Below, one piece after another: positions 26,155 through 34,834 of a stretch of 55,949 bases of DNA; position 1 is the first letter of the stretch; every line of letters begins with the position of its first letter. Position numbers and translations under genes: made by a program. The notes below the pieces were generated by a model that did not search any database, was not told the DNA's origin, and saw only the letters and a program-made list of their open reading frames with translations. This DNA comes from Cacconaster sp045642485 (GTDB lineage: Bacteria; Bacteroidota; Bacteroidia; Bacteroidales; UBA932): assembly GCA_045642485.1 (NCBI GenBank), contig JAZUIV010000055.1, positions 1 through 55,949 on the forward strand, in the 5' to 3' direction.

Positions 26155-26943
26155 TCAATAGGTATGGATGCTTCCAGCGGCTGAAGGCAGGAAATTGATT
26201 CCCCACCAGCACATCTGAAGGAAGAGGAAGGCGGCCAGAAGAATCAGAATGGCGGCCTTTCTGCTGCGGGGGCGGGAACAGCGCAGATGGAGATATCCCA
26301 GATAGACCATCCAGGTCGCTGCCGCCCAGGTCTCTTTCGGGTCCCAGGTCCAGTAGTGGCCCCAGGCCTGCTTCGCCCACAGGGCTCCGAACAGCATCCC
26401 GAAGGTCATAAAGGAGAGCCCGGCACGGACCAGGGTATCTGCCGTCGAGGAGAGTTTCTGCAGTTCATCTTCACCCTTCCGGCTCTCGGCCCACAGCAGA
26501 TAGAGTCCGATAAGGGTGGCTGCTCCCAGAAGGCCGTAGCAGAACATATAGACAATCACGTGCGGAGCGAACCAGGGGCTTTGAAGGGCAGGCATAAGCG
26601 GCTGCGTGTGAATCTGCGGCTTGAACAGGTTGATGCAGACGAACACGGTGGCCATCACTGCGGAGAAGGAGGGTATCCATCTGTAACGGTGTATGGCATA
26701 GACAATAAGACCCGCTATGGAGAGGAAAAGGCTGTACCACAGTCTGGTCTCTCCCATAGTTCTCAGAGGGGGAATCCCGGTGGATATCCAGAGCCCGGCG
26801 ATGAACAGGCCCAGCGTGGCCGTCCCGACGGAAGCAGTTGCGACGGATGCTGTGAAGCGCCCCCTCAAGGCTGTTATGGCCCCGGCTGCCCAAAGGAGCA
26901 CTGAGGTTGCGGCTATGATGGGGAATATGGACCAGTCAATCAT
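26155..26943 (-). CDS. ccsA: CcsA/ResC-type cytochrome c heme attachment protein
   Basis: A 262-residue membrane protein with about eight hydrophobic spans and the tryptophan-rich WWD segment WAKQAWGHYWTWDPKETWA, which presents heme to cytochrome c in system II maturation. Conserved histidines flank the motif. It starts in the ATGA overlap with ResB (26943), the standard ResB-ResC pairing, and the product acts at the outer face of the inner membrane. In Bacteroidales the pair commonly serves NrfA nitrite reductase, but no nrf gene is in the window. An earlier ATG (27027) would lie inside resB and is rejected. Confidence 0.9.
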   Translation of the reverse strand: MIDWSIFPIIAATSVLLWAAGAITALRGRFTASVATASVGTATLGLFIAGLWISTGIPPLRTMGETRLWYSLFLSIAGLIVYAIHRYRWIPSFSAVMATVFVCINLFKPQIHTQPLMPALQSPWFAPHVIVYMFCYGLLGAATLIGLYLLWAESRKGEDELQKLSSTADTLVRAGLSFMTFGMLFGALWAKQAWGHYWTWDPKETWAAATWMVYLGYLHLRCSRPRSRKAAILILLAAFLFLQMCWWGINFLPSAAGSIHTY

Positions 26944-27770
26944 ATTCGTGCAGGTCTTTTGGTGAGAAAAAGTGACACGGCTCCGGCAAGAAGCATAAAA
27001 ATGCCGCAATAGACGGCGGGAAGCCACGGGTCACGGGTCAGTTGCAGGATTGTGACAGCCCCTTCGCCGTAATCATCATACCCGGACTGGTAGATTGTCC
27101 ACCCTCCCAGTTCGACGGGATGGTTCACGCTGACGGTGATGGCTCCGCTTGCGCGGTCCTCCTCAAAGACGGAAATTTCCGAGGTGAAAGTCTCTTCCGA
27201 AAAACTGTCGAGACGCAGCGAGAAGCCCGGGGTGTATCCGAACCCTTTGTCATCGACAGCCCGCCATTCAGGGTGTCTGTCGCCCACAACCATCCGCAGT
27301 TCATCCCGATCCGCGCTTCCCAGGGTGGCTGAGACCAGCACGATGAAAAGTCCGATGTGATTGAGCAGGAAGGGGATATTCTTCGGCTTGAAACTCAGCC
27401 TCTTGATGCAGGTCAGTCCCAGGGAGACGGTCAGAAAGAGATAGAATAGTATGAAAATCCAGTTGGAGAGAGTTGCGCGGTTACCTGTCAGGCCGTGGAT
27501 TGCCGTGACGACGCCCACCGCAAGCAGGGACGGAACAGCGGCTTCAAGGCTTGCCAGCCAGCGCAGAACTCTTGAATTCTCCCGCCATATCGAGGCGATT
27601 GCCAATATGGTTATGAAGGCTGTCAGGGAGATTGCATTCCGGGGGAAGGACAGATAATCCCAATCCATCGGGCCGACGGTCAGTTGGAGGGCAAGCCCTG
27701 CCGCGGCAAGCGCGGCTATAACGATGAAGCCTGCGGTGAAGGATTTTCCCGATTTGCGTGCACTGTCCAT
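26940..27770 (-). CDS. resB: ResB-like cytochrome c biogenesis protein
   Basis: The 276-residue product has three to four membrane spans (FIVIAALAAAGLALQL, NIPFLLNHIGLFIVLVSATLG, AVYCGIFMLLAGAVSLFLTK) and a periplasmic domain between the third and last spans, the layout of short Bacteroidota ResB proteins. LLNHIGLFIVL contains a conserved histidine that may bind heme. It is coupled to CcsA by ATGA and starts three bases after the ispF stop. System II proteins together export and attach heme to CXXCH cytochromes. Confidence 0.85.
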   Translation of the reverse strand: MDSARKSGKSFTAGFIVIAALAAAGLALQLTVGPMDWDYLSFPRNAISLTAFITILAIASIWRENSRVLRWLASLEAAVPSLLAVGVVTAIHGLTGNRATLSNWIFILFYLFLTVSLGLTCIKRLSFKPKNIPFLLNHIGLFIVLVSATLGSADRDELRMVVGDRHPEWRAVDDKGFGYTPGFSLRLDSFSEETFTSEISVFEEDRASGAITVSVNHPVELGGWTIYQSGYDDYGEGAVTILQLTRDPWLPAVYCGIFMLLAGAVSLFLTKRPARI

Positions 27771-27773
27771 ATC

Positions 27774-28262
27774 TCACTGTTTGATAAGCAGTACGGTAGC
27801 CATTGCGGATACACCTTCCCCCCGGCCTTCGTAGCCCAGATGTTCGGTTGTGGTGGCTTTTACAGAGACCCGGCTGACATCTATTCCCATATCCTGGGCC
27901 AGGCAGCCTCTCATTTCGTCAATGTAGGGGGCGATTCGGGGCTTCTGCAGCAGCAGGGTGCAATCCGCGTTGGAGATGCTGTAGCCTTTGTCCGCCACCA
28001 GGGAGCATACCTTCTGCAGAAGAATCCTGCTGTCGATATCCTTGTACCGGTCGTCCGTATCGGGGAAATGTTTCCCTATATCGCCCATTGCCAGGGCCCC
28101 CAGCAGGGCATCGCACAGCGCGTGAATCAGCGCGTCCCCGTCGGAATGGGCCACACACCCCTTTGAGAAAGGGATTTTCACACCTCCCAGCACCAGAGGC
28201 AGACCATCCGCCAACTGATGAACGTCATATCCGTTTCCTATTCTGATATCCATATTTTCCAT
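27774..28262 (-). CDS. ispF: 2-C-methyl-D-erythritol 2,4-cyclodiphosphate synthase
   Basis: The 162-residue enzyme catalyses the fifth step of the MEP isoprenoid pathway, forming the cyclic diphosphate with release of CMP. Diagnostic are NGYDVHQL (metal-binding Asp and His), AHSDGDALIHALCDALLG, IGKHFPDTD and the C-terminal KATTTEHLGYEGRGEG. Length normal. The ATG at 28262 or the second at 28253 (MDIRIGNGYD) could be the start. It heads the unit with resB and ccsA and is divergent from ssb. Confidence 0.95.
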   Translation of the reverse strand: MENMDIRIGNGYDVHQLADGLPLVLGGVKIPFSKGCVAHSDGDALIHALCDALLGALAMGDIGKHFPDTDDRYKDIDSRILLQKVCSLVADKGYSISNADCTLLLQKPRIAPYIDEMRGCLAQDMGIDVSRVSVKATTTEHLGYEGRGEGVSAMATVLLIKQ

Positions 28263-28370
28263 CGATTTTCCTGCCCGGTCACAGCAGTTTCATATATGCT
28301 CCCTCATTTCAAGCACAAATAAATTTCGGCAATCAAATTTAATCAGCTTCTAAGATATTTCAAAACAACT

Positions 28371-28420
28371 TCTAAATGTCCATAAATGTCCATAAACGTT
28401 TATAAACGGATATAATCGTT
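28371..28420. repeat. Five degenerate 10-bp direct repeats upstream of ssb
   Basis: Consecutive decamers fit the pattern nATAAAnGTn (CATAAATGTC, CATAAACGTT, TATAAACGGA and two weaker copies). They sit 60-110 bases before the ssb start. The 10-bp period places the units on the same face of the helix. Confidence 0.55.
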
Positions 28421-28483
28421 TAATACTGAATAATTTGCAAAATGATTTCTTCCTTTGCCTCCGAACATAAAATCAAAAGAATT

Positions 28484-28837
28484 ATGGAAGAAACTTTAAA
28501 CAGGATGGAAATCCGCGGCCGCATCGGCCAGGAGCCGAAAATTTTCACGGTGGGCGATACTAGGGTCGCAAGATTCTCGGTCGCCACAAGCGAAGTGTTT
28601 CACGACAGGGAAGGGGTGATAAAGGAAGAGATTACCTGGCACAATGTCAGCGCCTGGGAGGGCCGCAATATCGAACCCTTCGATAAAATCCACAGGGGGC
28701 AGATGGTGTCGGTGGTGGGCCGTTTGCGGAACACCCGTTTCACCAACAACGAAGGTGTGGAGAAATACATTACCGAAGTGGTGGCAAATCAGCTCTCGCT
28801 CGTACAGCAGGGGGCTGCTCCCGGAGTCAGGCCCTGA
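28484..28837 (+). CDS. ssb: Single-stranded DNA-binding protein, tail-less
   Basis: From ATG 28484 the product is 117 residues: an OB-fold SSB with RMEIRGRIGQEPKIF, ARFSVATSEVFHDREG, EEITWHNVSAWEGRN and VSVVGRLRNTRFTNNEGVEK. It binds single-stranded DNA in replication and repair. The usual acidic C-terminal tip (D-D-D-I-P-F or similar), which recruits partner proteins, is missing; the protein ends soon after the OB fold (GAAPGVRP). It may be a second, specialised SSB. The start at 28484 is preferred over 28442, since the sequence before it shows no OB homology. It overlaps the convergent tsaC gene end by 11 bases. Confidence 0.88.
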   Translation: MEETLNRMEIRGRIGQEPKIFTVGDTRVARFSVATSEVFHDREGVIKEEITWHNVSAWEGRNIEPFDKIHRGQMVSVVGRLRNTRFTNNEGVEKYITEVVANQLSLVQQGAAPGVRP

Positions 28838-29405
28838 TTATTTCGATTTCACCGTGGAGTCCGACCTTGATAATCTGGGAGGCCTTGCCTGTTGCGCCCT
28901 CTTCAAGATAGGGGTCTGCAACCCAATCGACGGCATTGATGATGTCGATGGAGATCTCTTCGTAGAAGGCAGGGGCAGGCTCTCCGGAGATGTTGGCTGA
29001 AGTCGAAACCACAGGTTTGCGGAAGCGGCGGACAAGTTCGCGGCAGAACTCGCTCATCGGGATTCTGATGGCGGCTGATCCGTCCTCCGCAATCACGTTG
29101 GGGGCAAGGTTCACGGCTCCCGGATAGACGATGGTCATAGGTTTGTCATTGACCTCGACCAGGTTGATTGCAACCTCGGGGATAACTTTGACATACTTGC
29201 CTATCATATCCATATCCGATACCAGAGTGATGAGGCTCTTGCTGTCAGCGCGTTGCTTGAGGGCATAGACTTTGGCAACGGCTTCGGGGTCTGTGGCGTC
29301 GCAGCCGATTCCCCATACAGTGTCTGTGGGGTAGAGGATTATCCCGCCTGATTTGAGAACTTCAACGGCGGCATTGATTTCTTCGATGTCAATTTCCGGA
29401 TTCAT
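28827..29405 (-). CDS. tsaC: L-threonylcarbamoyladenylate synthase
   Basis: The 192-residue YrdC/Sua5-fold enzyme makes threonylcarbamoyl-AMP from threonine, bicarbonate and ATP, the first step of t6A37 tRNA modification. Characteristic are GGIILYPTDTVWGIGCDATD, the KQRADSKSLITLV loop with conserved lysine and serine, and STSANISGEPAP. The short form without the C-terminal Sua5 domain. It is the last gene of the mutL operon, overlapping the EEP gene by 17 bases, and its end overlaps ssb from the other strand. Confidence 0.92.
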   Translation of the reverse strand: MNPEIDIEEINAAVEVLKSGGIILYPTDTVWGIGCDATDPEAVAKVYALKQRADSKSLITLVSDMDMIGKYVKVIPEVAINLVEVNDKPMTIVYPGAVNLAPNVIAEDGSAAIRIPMSEFCRELVRRFRKPVVSTSANISGEPAPAFYEEISIDIINAVDWVADPYLEEGATGKASQIIKVGLHGEIEIIRA

Positions 29406-30519
29406 ATGTTTGGATTGTTGATAAAACAGGGTAATGGTCGGAGAACGTGTGCCGTAGTATCTTGTGGTCCGAGCATCCGAACTCCTCGGGAATCAATATG
29501 TAGTCAATCCTGAGCAGGGGCCAGAGTACGGAATAGGTGCTGCTGAAACCGCTCCCGGCTTCGGAGAAAGTGTCTTTCCGGCCGTTTTTCAACTTCTTGA
29601 ACGTGTAGGAGACGGGGGTGTCGTTGAAATCGCCGCAGATGATTGAAGGGTAGGGGTTATTCTCGTCGACAGCCAGTATCTTGCCGACCTGTTCCGCTCT
29701 CCTGACGGTTGCGACCCCGAGGTGGCCGTGAAGATTCATGAACTCCTCCTTGAAGTAGCCTTTTCTTGTCAGCCGCTTGAGGACGGATGTGAATGAGGTG
29801 CTGTAGGATTCGAGATGGCAGTTGAATATGCTTACGACCGTGGTACCGATGGATATGTCGCTCTTGAGGCACAGGTTAGTGGAGCCCTTGAACGTGATGG
29901 CGGTGTCGGCGACAATGGGATAGCGGCTGAGGGTGATGTTGCCGAAAAATGAGGAGCCGTGGAAAAAGTGTCTGTTCCTGTAGGGATAGTCCGGCAACTT
30001 GGAGCTGATCAGGGAGGTGTCCTTTGTGATGAATTCCTGAAGGCAGACTATGTCGGGGTCGGAATCCTTTATCAGTTTTCTGATGCCCTTGACAACTTCG
30101 TCGGCAGTCATACCTTTCTGCCCGGCCATATATCTTCCTACGTTGTAGGTCATTATCCGGATGGAGCCGGCAGTCTCGACCTTCTCTTCCCCGGGCCCGA
30201 ACTTGATGAAGAGGTCAGAGTACAATATTGCGGGAAGAAGGGCTATGACCGGGATGAGCGCGGAATATGAGTGCCTGACCAGGGCGATGAGCAGCAGAAC
30301 TATGTTAAGCGCCACGATCGGGGTGAAGTAGTACCCGAAAAACATCGGTATTTCAGATATTTTCGGGTTGATGAATACCGACAGGTAGGAAAGACCGATT
30401 GCCAGTCCGGCGACAATCAGCATCCAGCGCAGAAGTCTGTCCGGGAAAGGGGTTTTGGACTCTTTTTTCCTGGCTGTCGTCAGCCGTTTCGGGCCGGGTT
30501 TTGTGATGACCTTCACCAT
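29389..30519 (-). CDS. Membrane-anchored endonuclease/exonuclease/phosphatase family protein
   Basis: 376 residues: two or three N-terminal hydrophobic segments (residues about 30-105: WMLIVAGLAIGLSYLSVF, FTPIVALNIVLLLIALV) followed by an EEP domain with MTYNVGRYM, DIVCLQEF (catalytic Glu), FNCHLES, ICGDFNDTP and SDHYPVLS (catalytic Asp-His). Members hydrolyse phosphodiesters in nucleic acids or lipids. The membrane anchor is common in Bacteroidota and would place the domain in the periplasm, so a nuclease or phospholipase function cannot be chosen from sequence. TGATG overlap with the rhomboid gene upstream. Confidence 0.88.
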   Translation of the reverse strand: MVKVITKPGPKRLTTARKKESKTPFPDRLLRWMLIVAGLAIGLSYLSVFINPKISEIPMFFGYYFTPIVALNIVLLLIALVRHSYSALIPVIALLPAILYSDLFIKFGPGEEKVETAGSIRIMTYNVGRYMAGQKGMTADEVVKGIRKLIKDSDPDIVCLQEFITKDTSLISSKLPDYPYRNRHFFHGSSFFGNITLSRYPIVADTAITFKGSTNLCLKSDISIGTTVVSIFNCHLESYSTSFTSVLKRLTRKGYFKEEFMNLHGHLGVATVRRAEQVGKILAVDENNPYPSIICGDFNDTPVSYTFKKLKNGRKDTFSEAGSGFSSTYSVLWPLLRIDYILIPEEFGCSDHKILRHTFSDHYPVLSTIQTYESGN

Positions 30520-31193
30520 CAGCTATATAATCTGTTGCCTCTTTTCCAGATGATTATAAGGATAAGGCCGAACAGCATACCTCCCAGGTGGGCAAAATGG
30601 GCGATTCCGTCGGATGTCCCGACAAGGCCTGTCACCAGTTCAATCAGAGCGAAGATTGCCACGAACCATTTGGCCTTCAGCGCCACCGGTGGGAATATGA
30701 GCTGGAGAACGCTGTTGGGATAGAGCATCCCGTATCCCAGAAGCACTCCGTAAATCGCTCCCGAAGCCCCTACCGTGGGGGTGCGGAGAATGGTTGCGGC
30801 TGCAAGTACGTTCTCCTGGTTGGCGAGCAGTTCGGACAGTTGGAAGTGTATGACGAGATTGTGGCATAGTGCGGCTCCCACCCCCGTTACCATATAGAAC
30901 AGCAGGAATTTGCCGCTGCCCCATATCCTTTCGAGCGCAACGCCGAAAATGACCAGGGAGTACATATTGAAGAAGATATGCCAGAAACCTCCGTGCATAA
31001 ACATATGGGTGATGAGCTGGTATGGATGGAATAGCGGAGATTCGAATGGGAAGAGAGAGAACTTCTCGTACATCGGATTTCCGATAATCATCGTTCCTAT
31101 CATCACTATTATGTTGATTGTGACAAGGTTCTTCACAATGGGAGTAAGCATTGAGAAGAATCCGGGCCTTCCGTTGTATTGGTAGTAACTCAT
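30519..31193 (-). CDS. Rhomboid intramembrane serine protease
   Basis: The 224-residue protein has six hydrophobic helices. The catalytic serine is S144 in GASGAIYG and the histidine is H202 in AHLGG (H199 is also present). A conserved HGGFWHIFFNMYSL forms the L1 region. It cleaves membrane proteins within the bilayer; the substrate is unknown. The ATG overlaps the mutL stop (ATGA), and its stop overlaps the next gene, so the operon is tightly coupled. A second, soluble rhomboid gene often found beside it in Bacteroides is not here; the EEP gene follows. Confidence 0.93.
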   Translation of the reverse strand: MSYYQYNGRPGFFSMLTPIVKNLVTINIIVMIGTMIIGNPMYEKFSLFPFESPLFHPYQLITHMFMHGGFWHIFFNMYSLVIFGVALERIWGSGKFLLFYMVTGVGAALCHNLVIHFQLSELLANQENVLAAATILRTPTVGASGAIYGVLLGYGMLYPNSVLQLIFPPVALKAKWFVAIFALIELVTGLVGTSDGIAHFAHLGGMLFGLILIIIWKRGNRLYS

Positions 31194-32932
31194 AGTAATT
31201 TGTCCAATTCTTCAAGTGAAACGATTGTGATGCACCGGTGTCCGGTGGGCGACAGATTCGGCTCCCTGCAGGAGAACAGTGAGTCCACCAGAGACCTGGC
31301 CTCTGCCTGATTGAGGGCTTTCCTGCCGCTTGCGGCGGCACTTGCGGCCATCTTCACGGCAACGCTGTGGCGGTAGTCGTCAATCCCCGATTCGTCGCAC
31401 AATGCCGCAATGAGGGTGTCTATGCTTCTGCCCACGTCGGCCTCGTCGATTCCGAACCCTTCAGGCACTCCGTAAACCACCACGCTGCCGCCCCCGAAAT
31501 CCCGTATGTCGAACCCCAACTGCTCCACCAGTTCCATACGCATTGTTATGGCCAGATAGTCCTCGGCGCTCAACTTCACGGTCTGCGGGAACAGGGTTTG
31601 CCGGGCAATGGGCTGCTGCTCGGCTATTTTCTCGTAATATCTCTCGTAAAATATCCGCTGTCTCGCCCTTTCGACGTGAATCAGCATTATCCCGGAACGG
31701 GCCGGAGCGATTATGAATCTGCCGTGGACTGTCAGGAGTTCCCGATCATCCGCCGGATGCTCCTCAAAAAGGACACCCTGTGCCGGGAGGGGCTCAAACT
31801 GGCTGACTTCAGGGCATTCTGGGACATTGAAAGGATTGAACAGCGGCTCGTAATCAATTTTCGGGGCGTGTACGGTATAGTTGTCGGATTGCTTGAAGAC
31901 AGGGATTTGCGGGATATTGCCGCAGTCGAATTCGATGCTGGGGGTGAAGTCGTTTTTGCCGAGGCTCTCCCTTACACCGGCCATCACGATTTCGAAAATC
32001 ATCTGCTCGTCGCCGAATTTGACTTCGGTCTTAGTGGGGTGGATGTTCACGTCCACCTCTTCGGGATTGATTGTCAGGTAGAGAAAGTAGGCCGGGAAAG
32101 AACCTTCGGGGATGAGCTTCTCGTACGGCTTGCAGACGGCCTTGTTCAGCAGGGGAGAACGGAAATAGCGTCCGTTCACGAAGAAATACTGGTTGCCGGA
32201 CCGCTTGCGGGAATCCTCGGGATTGCCCACAAACCCCGTGACGCTGACCACCGAGGTCTCGACATTGACTTCGACCAGTTCGCGGGCGAGATTCATCCCG
32301 TATATGTCCTTGATTCTCTGCTTGATGTTTCGGGCAGGACGGAGGTTGTAAAGGTCTTTTCCCCCGGATATCAGCCTCAGGGAGAGTTCAGGCCTGGTAA
32401 GAGCCACGCGGAGGAATTCCTGAACGATGTTTTTCATCTCGACATTGTCCGATTTCAGGAATTTTCTTCTTGCGGGGACATTGAAGAATATGTTGCGGAC
32501 CTCGAAAGAGGTGCCTTCCGCTACGGCATCTTCAGTTACCGAGACTATCCCGGATGGGGAAATCTCCACTCTCGTGCCCACCTCGCTCTCTTTTCTGCGT
32601 GTACGCAAGGTTACCTCGGCAACGGCGGCGATTGATGCAAGGGCTTCGCCGCGGAATCCGTATGTCATTATTTTTTCAAGGTCGGAAGCTGCTGAAATCT
32701 TGCTGGTTGCGTGTCTTTCAAAGCAGAGGGGAGCCTCCTCCCGGCTCATCCCGCAACCGTTGTCGGAGACTTTTATCATAGTCTTCCCGGAATCCGAGAC
32801 TGATACGGTAATCGACGAGGCCCCGGCATCCACCGCATTCTCCATCAGTTCCTTTACCACGGAGGCGGGGCGCCCGACAACTTCGCCGGCCGCAATCAGA
32901 TTGGCTATTTCGGGAGGGAGGACTTTCAGCAT
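31190..32932 (-). CDS. mutL: DNA mismatch repair protein MutL
   Basis: The 580-residue protein links MutS mismatch recognition to downstream repair. The N-terminal GHKL ATPase is complete: MENAVDAGASS, SDNGCGM, TYGFRGEALASI and NVPARRKFLKS. The middle includes FFVNGRYFRSP and NIHPTKTEVKF. In the C-terminal domain Bacteroidota MutL usually has a DQH-type endonuclease motif; here the corresponding place reads IHVERARQRIFYERY and the last region reads SPTGHRCITIVSLEEL, so the endonuclease metal-binding residues look altered. It could act without its own nicking activity or the motif may be aligned differently. It starts three bases after the small membrane gene upstream. Confidence 0.95.
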   Translation of the reverse strand: MLKVLPPEIANLIAAGEVVGRPASVVKELMENAVDAGASSITVSVSDSGKTMIKVSDNGCGMSREEAPLCFERHATSKISAASDLEKIMTYGFRGEALASIAAVAEVTLRTRRKESEVGTRVEISPSGIVSVTEDAVAEGTSFEVRNIFFNVPARRKFLKSDNVEMKNIVQEFLRVALTRPELSLRLISGGKDLYNLRPARNIKQRIKDIYGMNLARELVEVNVETSVVSVTGFVGNPEDSRKRSGNQYFFVNGRYFRSPLLNKAVCKPYEKLIPEGSFPAYFLYLTINPEEVDVNIHPTKTEVKFGDEQMIFEIVMAGVRESLGKNDFTPSIEFDCGNIPQIPVFKQSDNYTVHAPKIDYEPLFNPFNVPECPEVSQFEPLPAQGVLFEEHPADDRELLTVHGRFIIAPARSGIMLIHVERARQRIFYERYYEKIAEQQPIARQTLFPQTVKLSAEDYLAITMRMELVEQLGFDIRDFGGGSVVVYGVPEGFGIDEADVGRSIDTLIAALCDESGIDDYRHSVAVKMAASAAASGRKALNQAEARSLVDSLFSCREPNLSPTGHRCITIVSLEELDKLL

Positions 32933-32935
32933 CTT

Positions 32936-33244
32936 CTACAGCGTGAACAGCGGTTCGAACAACTTGGCCAGATAGTATGCCGCAATGAAGAGCAGAATCA
33001 GCGTCGCGAAAAGGATGAAACCGTTGATTCTGGTGCCTCCGGCCTGCCTTTTCTTGCCTTCAACGGCCCCTTTGCGGTAAGCTTCGCGTATCCCCATCCC
33101 GGGGATATATTTTCCGGGTTCCTTGGGGTGGTATTTCTCTTCGGCTTCCTGAATACGCTCCTTGACTTCGTCATAGTAGCGTGGTTTATAACTATATACC
33201 CTGTGCTCGGGAATTTTGAAGAATGTAAGTCGAAATGCCATCAC
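32936..33244 (-). CDS. Conserved small membrane protein, first gene of the mutL operon
   Basis: The 102-residue product has a cytoplasmic basic N-terminal part (MAFRLTFFKIPEHRVYSYKP, then RYYDEVKERIQEAEEKYHP) and one membrane span near the end (GFILFATLILLFIAAYYLAK). Genes of this type precede mutL in many Bacteroidales, but no function is known to me. A minus-strand -7 box TAAATTTG (33270-33277) is 26 bases before the ATG, making this the likely head of the five-gene unit ending with tsaC. Confidence 0.75.
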   Translation of the reverse strand: MMAFRLTFFKIPEHRVYSYKPRYYDEVKERIQEAEEKYHPKEPGKYIPGMGIREAYRKGAVEGKKRQAGGTRINGFILFATLILLFIAAYYLAKLFEPLFTL

Positions 33245-33348
33245 AAAGTTTTTTAACGGTTGCAGAATGCAAATTTACAAAAAAATAAATGTTTGTCTCC
33301 ACCCCTGGCGCGAATACGTCGGGCACAGAGCCGGAAGGCAACAGCCGG

Positions 33349-34302
33349 CTAACTCATCTCGACCGGGATGATGGTCCCGTCCGGGGCAAAGAGAAGCCTG
33401 TCGATGCAGACAACCCTGTTGTTGCCGTCCTTCGAGCCGAGGGGATGGCGGTGGTAGATGATGTAGTAGTCATCCCCGCGCCTGATTACGCTGTGGTGGC
33501 CTGCCCCGGTACCGTGCACGTCATCCTGCTTGAGGATGGTGCCGACTCTTTCAAACGGACCGTAGGGGGAGTCGGAGATTGCGTAGGCGACGCAGTAATC
33601 GTCGCGAGTCCATCCTCCTTCGCTCCACATAAAATAGTATCTGCCGTCACGGACCAGCATAAAGGGCCCTTCCACATAGTTTTCGGGAGTGACCTCCTTG
33701 TAGATTTCTCCGTCTTCAAAAGGTACGAGCGATTTGAAATCGTCGGACAGTTTCACCAGGTTGCAATGTTTCCACCCGCCGTAGTACATCAGCCATTGGT
33801 CGGTCTTTTCATCGTGGAAGACAAACTGGTCGATGGGCTGTGCGCCGTTGACTATTTCATTGATAAGGGGCTTGCCCAGAAGGTCTTCGAAGGGGCCTGC
33901 AGGATTGTCTGACACGGCCACGCCTATTCCGCCGATTTCCCCTTCGTGGACGTCGTTGCAGGCATAGAAAAGGAAGAATTTATTGTCTTTCTGCACAATG
34001 GCGGGAGCCCACAGGGCCATATGAAGCCAGGAGATCTGCTCCTGAGATATTATGTTCTCGTGTTTCTCCCAGGTTTTCAAATCTTTGGAGGAGAAGGCGT
34101 CCAGATGCAACTGCTCCTTGTATTTGTGCGAGTATGTCGGGTATATCCACAGTTCATCCCCGATCATTGTCGCTTCGGGGTCGGCGTACTGCCCCTCGAA
34201 AAGGGGGTTTGTCCAATTGTCCCACGGAATTGCCTTCGTCCCGCAGGAGGTCAGCGCCAGAATCGCTGTGATTGCGGCCAGTGCTCTGTAAATTCTGTTC
34301 AT
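33349..34302 (-). CDS. Glycoside hydrolase family 43 lipoprotein
   Basis: 317 residues with a lipoprotein signal (ALAAITAILALTSCGTK, cysteine 20) and a five-bladed beta-propeller of the GH43 type. D41 in YADPEATMIGDELWIY is the expected general base, EGPFM contains the expected acid glutamate and a HHSVIRRGDDYYIIYH segment ends the propeller. GH43 enzymes release arabinose or xylose from plant hemicellulose and pectin. No SusC/D genes lie close by, so it is not in a canonical polysaccharide locus. Monocistronic, between two convergent or divergent neighbours; specificity cannot be set from sequence. Confidence 0.85.
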   Translation of the reverse strand: MNRIYRALAAITAILALTSCGTKAIPWDNWTNPLFEGQYADPEATMIGDELWIYPTYSHKYKEQLHLDAFSSKDLKTWEKHENIISQEQISWLHMALWAPAIVQKDNKFFLFYACNDVHEGEIGGIGVAVSDNPAGPFEDLLGKPLINEIVNGAQPIDQFVFHDEKTDQWLMYYGGWKHCNLVKLSDDFKSLVPFEDGEIYKEVTPENYVEGPFMLVRDGRYYFMWSEGGWTRDDYCVAYAISDSPYGPFERVGTILKQDDVHGTGAGHHSVIRRGDDYYIIYHRHPLGSKDGNNRVVCIDRLLFAPDGTIIPVEMS

Positions 34303-34410
34303 ATCAATATGTAAAATTAATCAATATTTCAGATGCCTCGCCATTCTTTCCGTGTTTTTTTGAAAAAACGTAAATTTTCAGTGAAGTGTTTTTATTTGTC
34401 GCGGAAGGAT

Positions 34411-34418
34411 TATTTTTG
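34411..34418 (+). promoter_or_regulatory. -7 box of the zinc-ribbon gene
   Basis: TATTTTTG, about 22 bases before the ATG at 34440. Confidence 0.5.
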
Positions 34419-34439
34419 TCCGCAACAAAAGATGTGAGT

Positions 34440-34793
34440 ATGGATAATGGTGGAAAGTGCCTTTTGTGCGGGAAGGAGTTTACTGGAAGGGTTGACAAGA
34501 AATTCTGCAGCGATGCCTGCCGGAGTGAATATCACAACCGCATCCGTTTCGTGGAGAGAAGAAAATCGGGAACCGTTGAAAGAATCCTGCGGGGGAACTG
34601 CGATTTCCTCAGGAGGAACGTCCTTGACGGGAAGATGACAATCAGCCTGGGGCGACCGGAAACCTCTCCGTTCAACAGGAACTTCTTCACCTCCTGCGAG
34701 AGACGCCTTCTGCGACCTCCGATTTACCACTGTTTCGGCTATAGATATTACATCTCTCTGGGCAAGATACACATAATCGATGCCTCGGATTGA
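34440..34793 (+). CDS. Zinc-ribbon/treble-clef protein of unknown function
   Basis: The 117-residue protein starts with a treble-clef-like zinc site: CLLCGKEFTGRVDKKFC followed by SDACRSEYHNR (C-x2-C ... C-x3-C). A basic helical part follows (RIRFVERRKSGTVERILRGN). The rest is beta-rich with GYRYYISLGKIHII. Similar small proteins occur widely in Bacteroidota, and I know no assigned role; the N-terminal finger resembles those of nucleic-acid-binding proteins. It is followed, 41 bases on, by the M3 peptidase gene. Confidence 0.75.
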   Translation: MDNGGKCLLCGKEFTGRVDKKFCSDACRSEYHNRIRFVERRKSGTVERILRGNCDFLRRNVLDGKMTISLGRPETSPFNRNFFTSCERRLLRPPIYHCFGYRYYISLGKIHIIDASD

Positions 34794-34834
34794 GAAAAAC
34801 GCTATATTTGCCGGGGAATAAACCTATTACCACT

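Noticed and set aside
31367..32635. Long plus-strand frame opposite mutL (422 codons)
   Set aside because: Antisense to a clearly recognised gene, without domain or promoter support.
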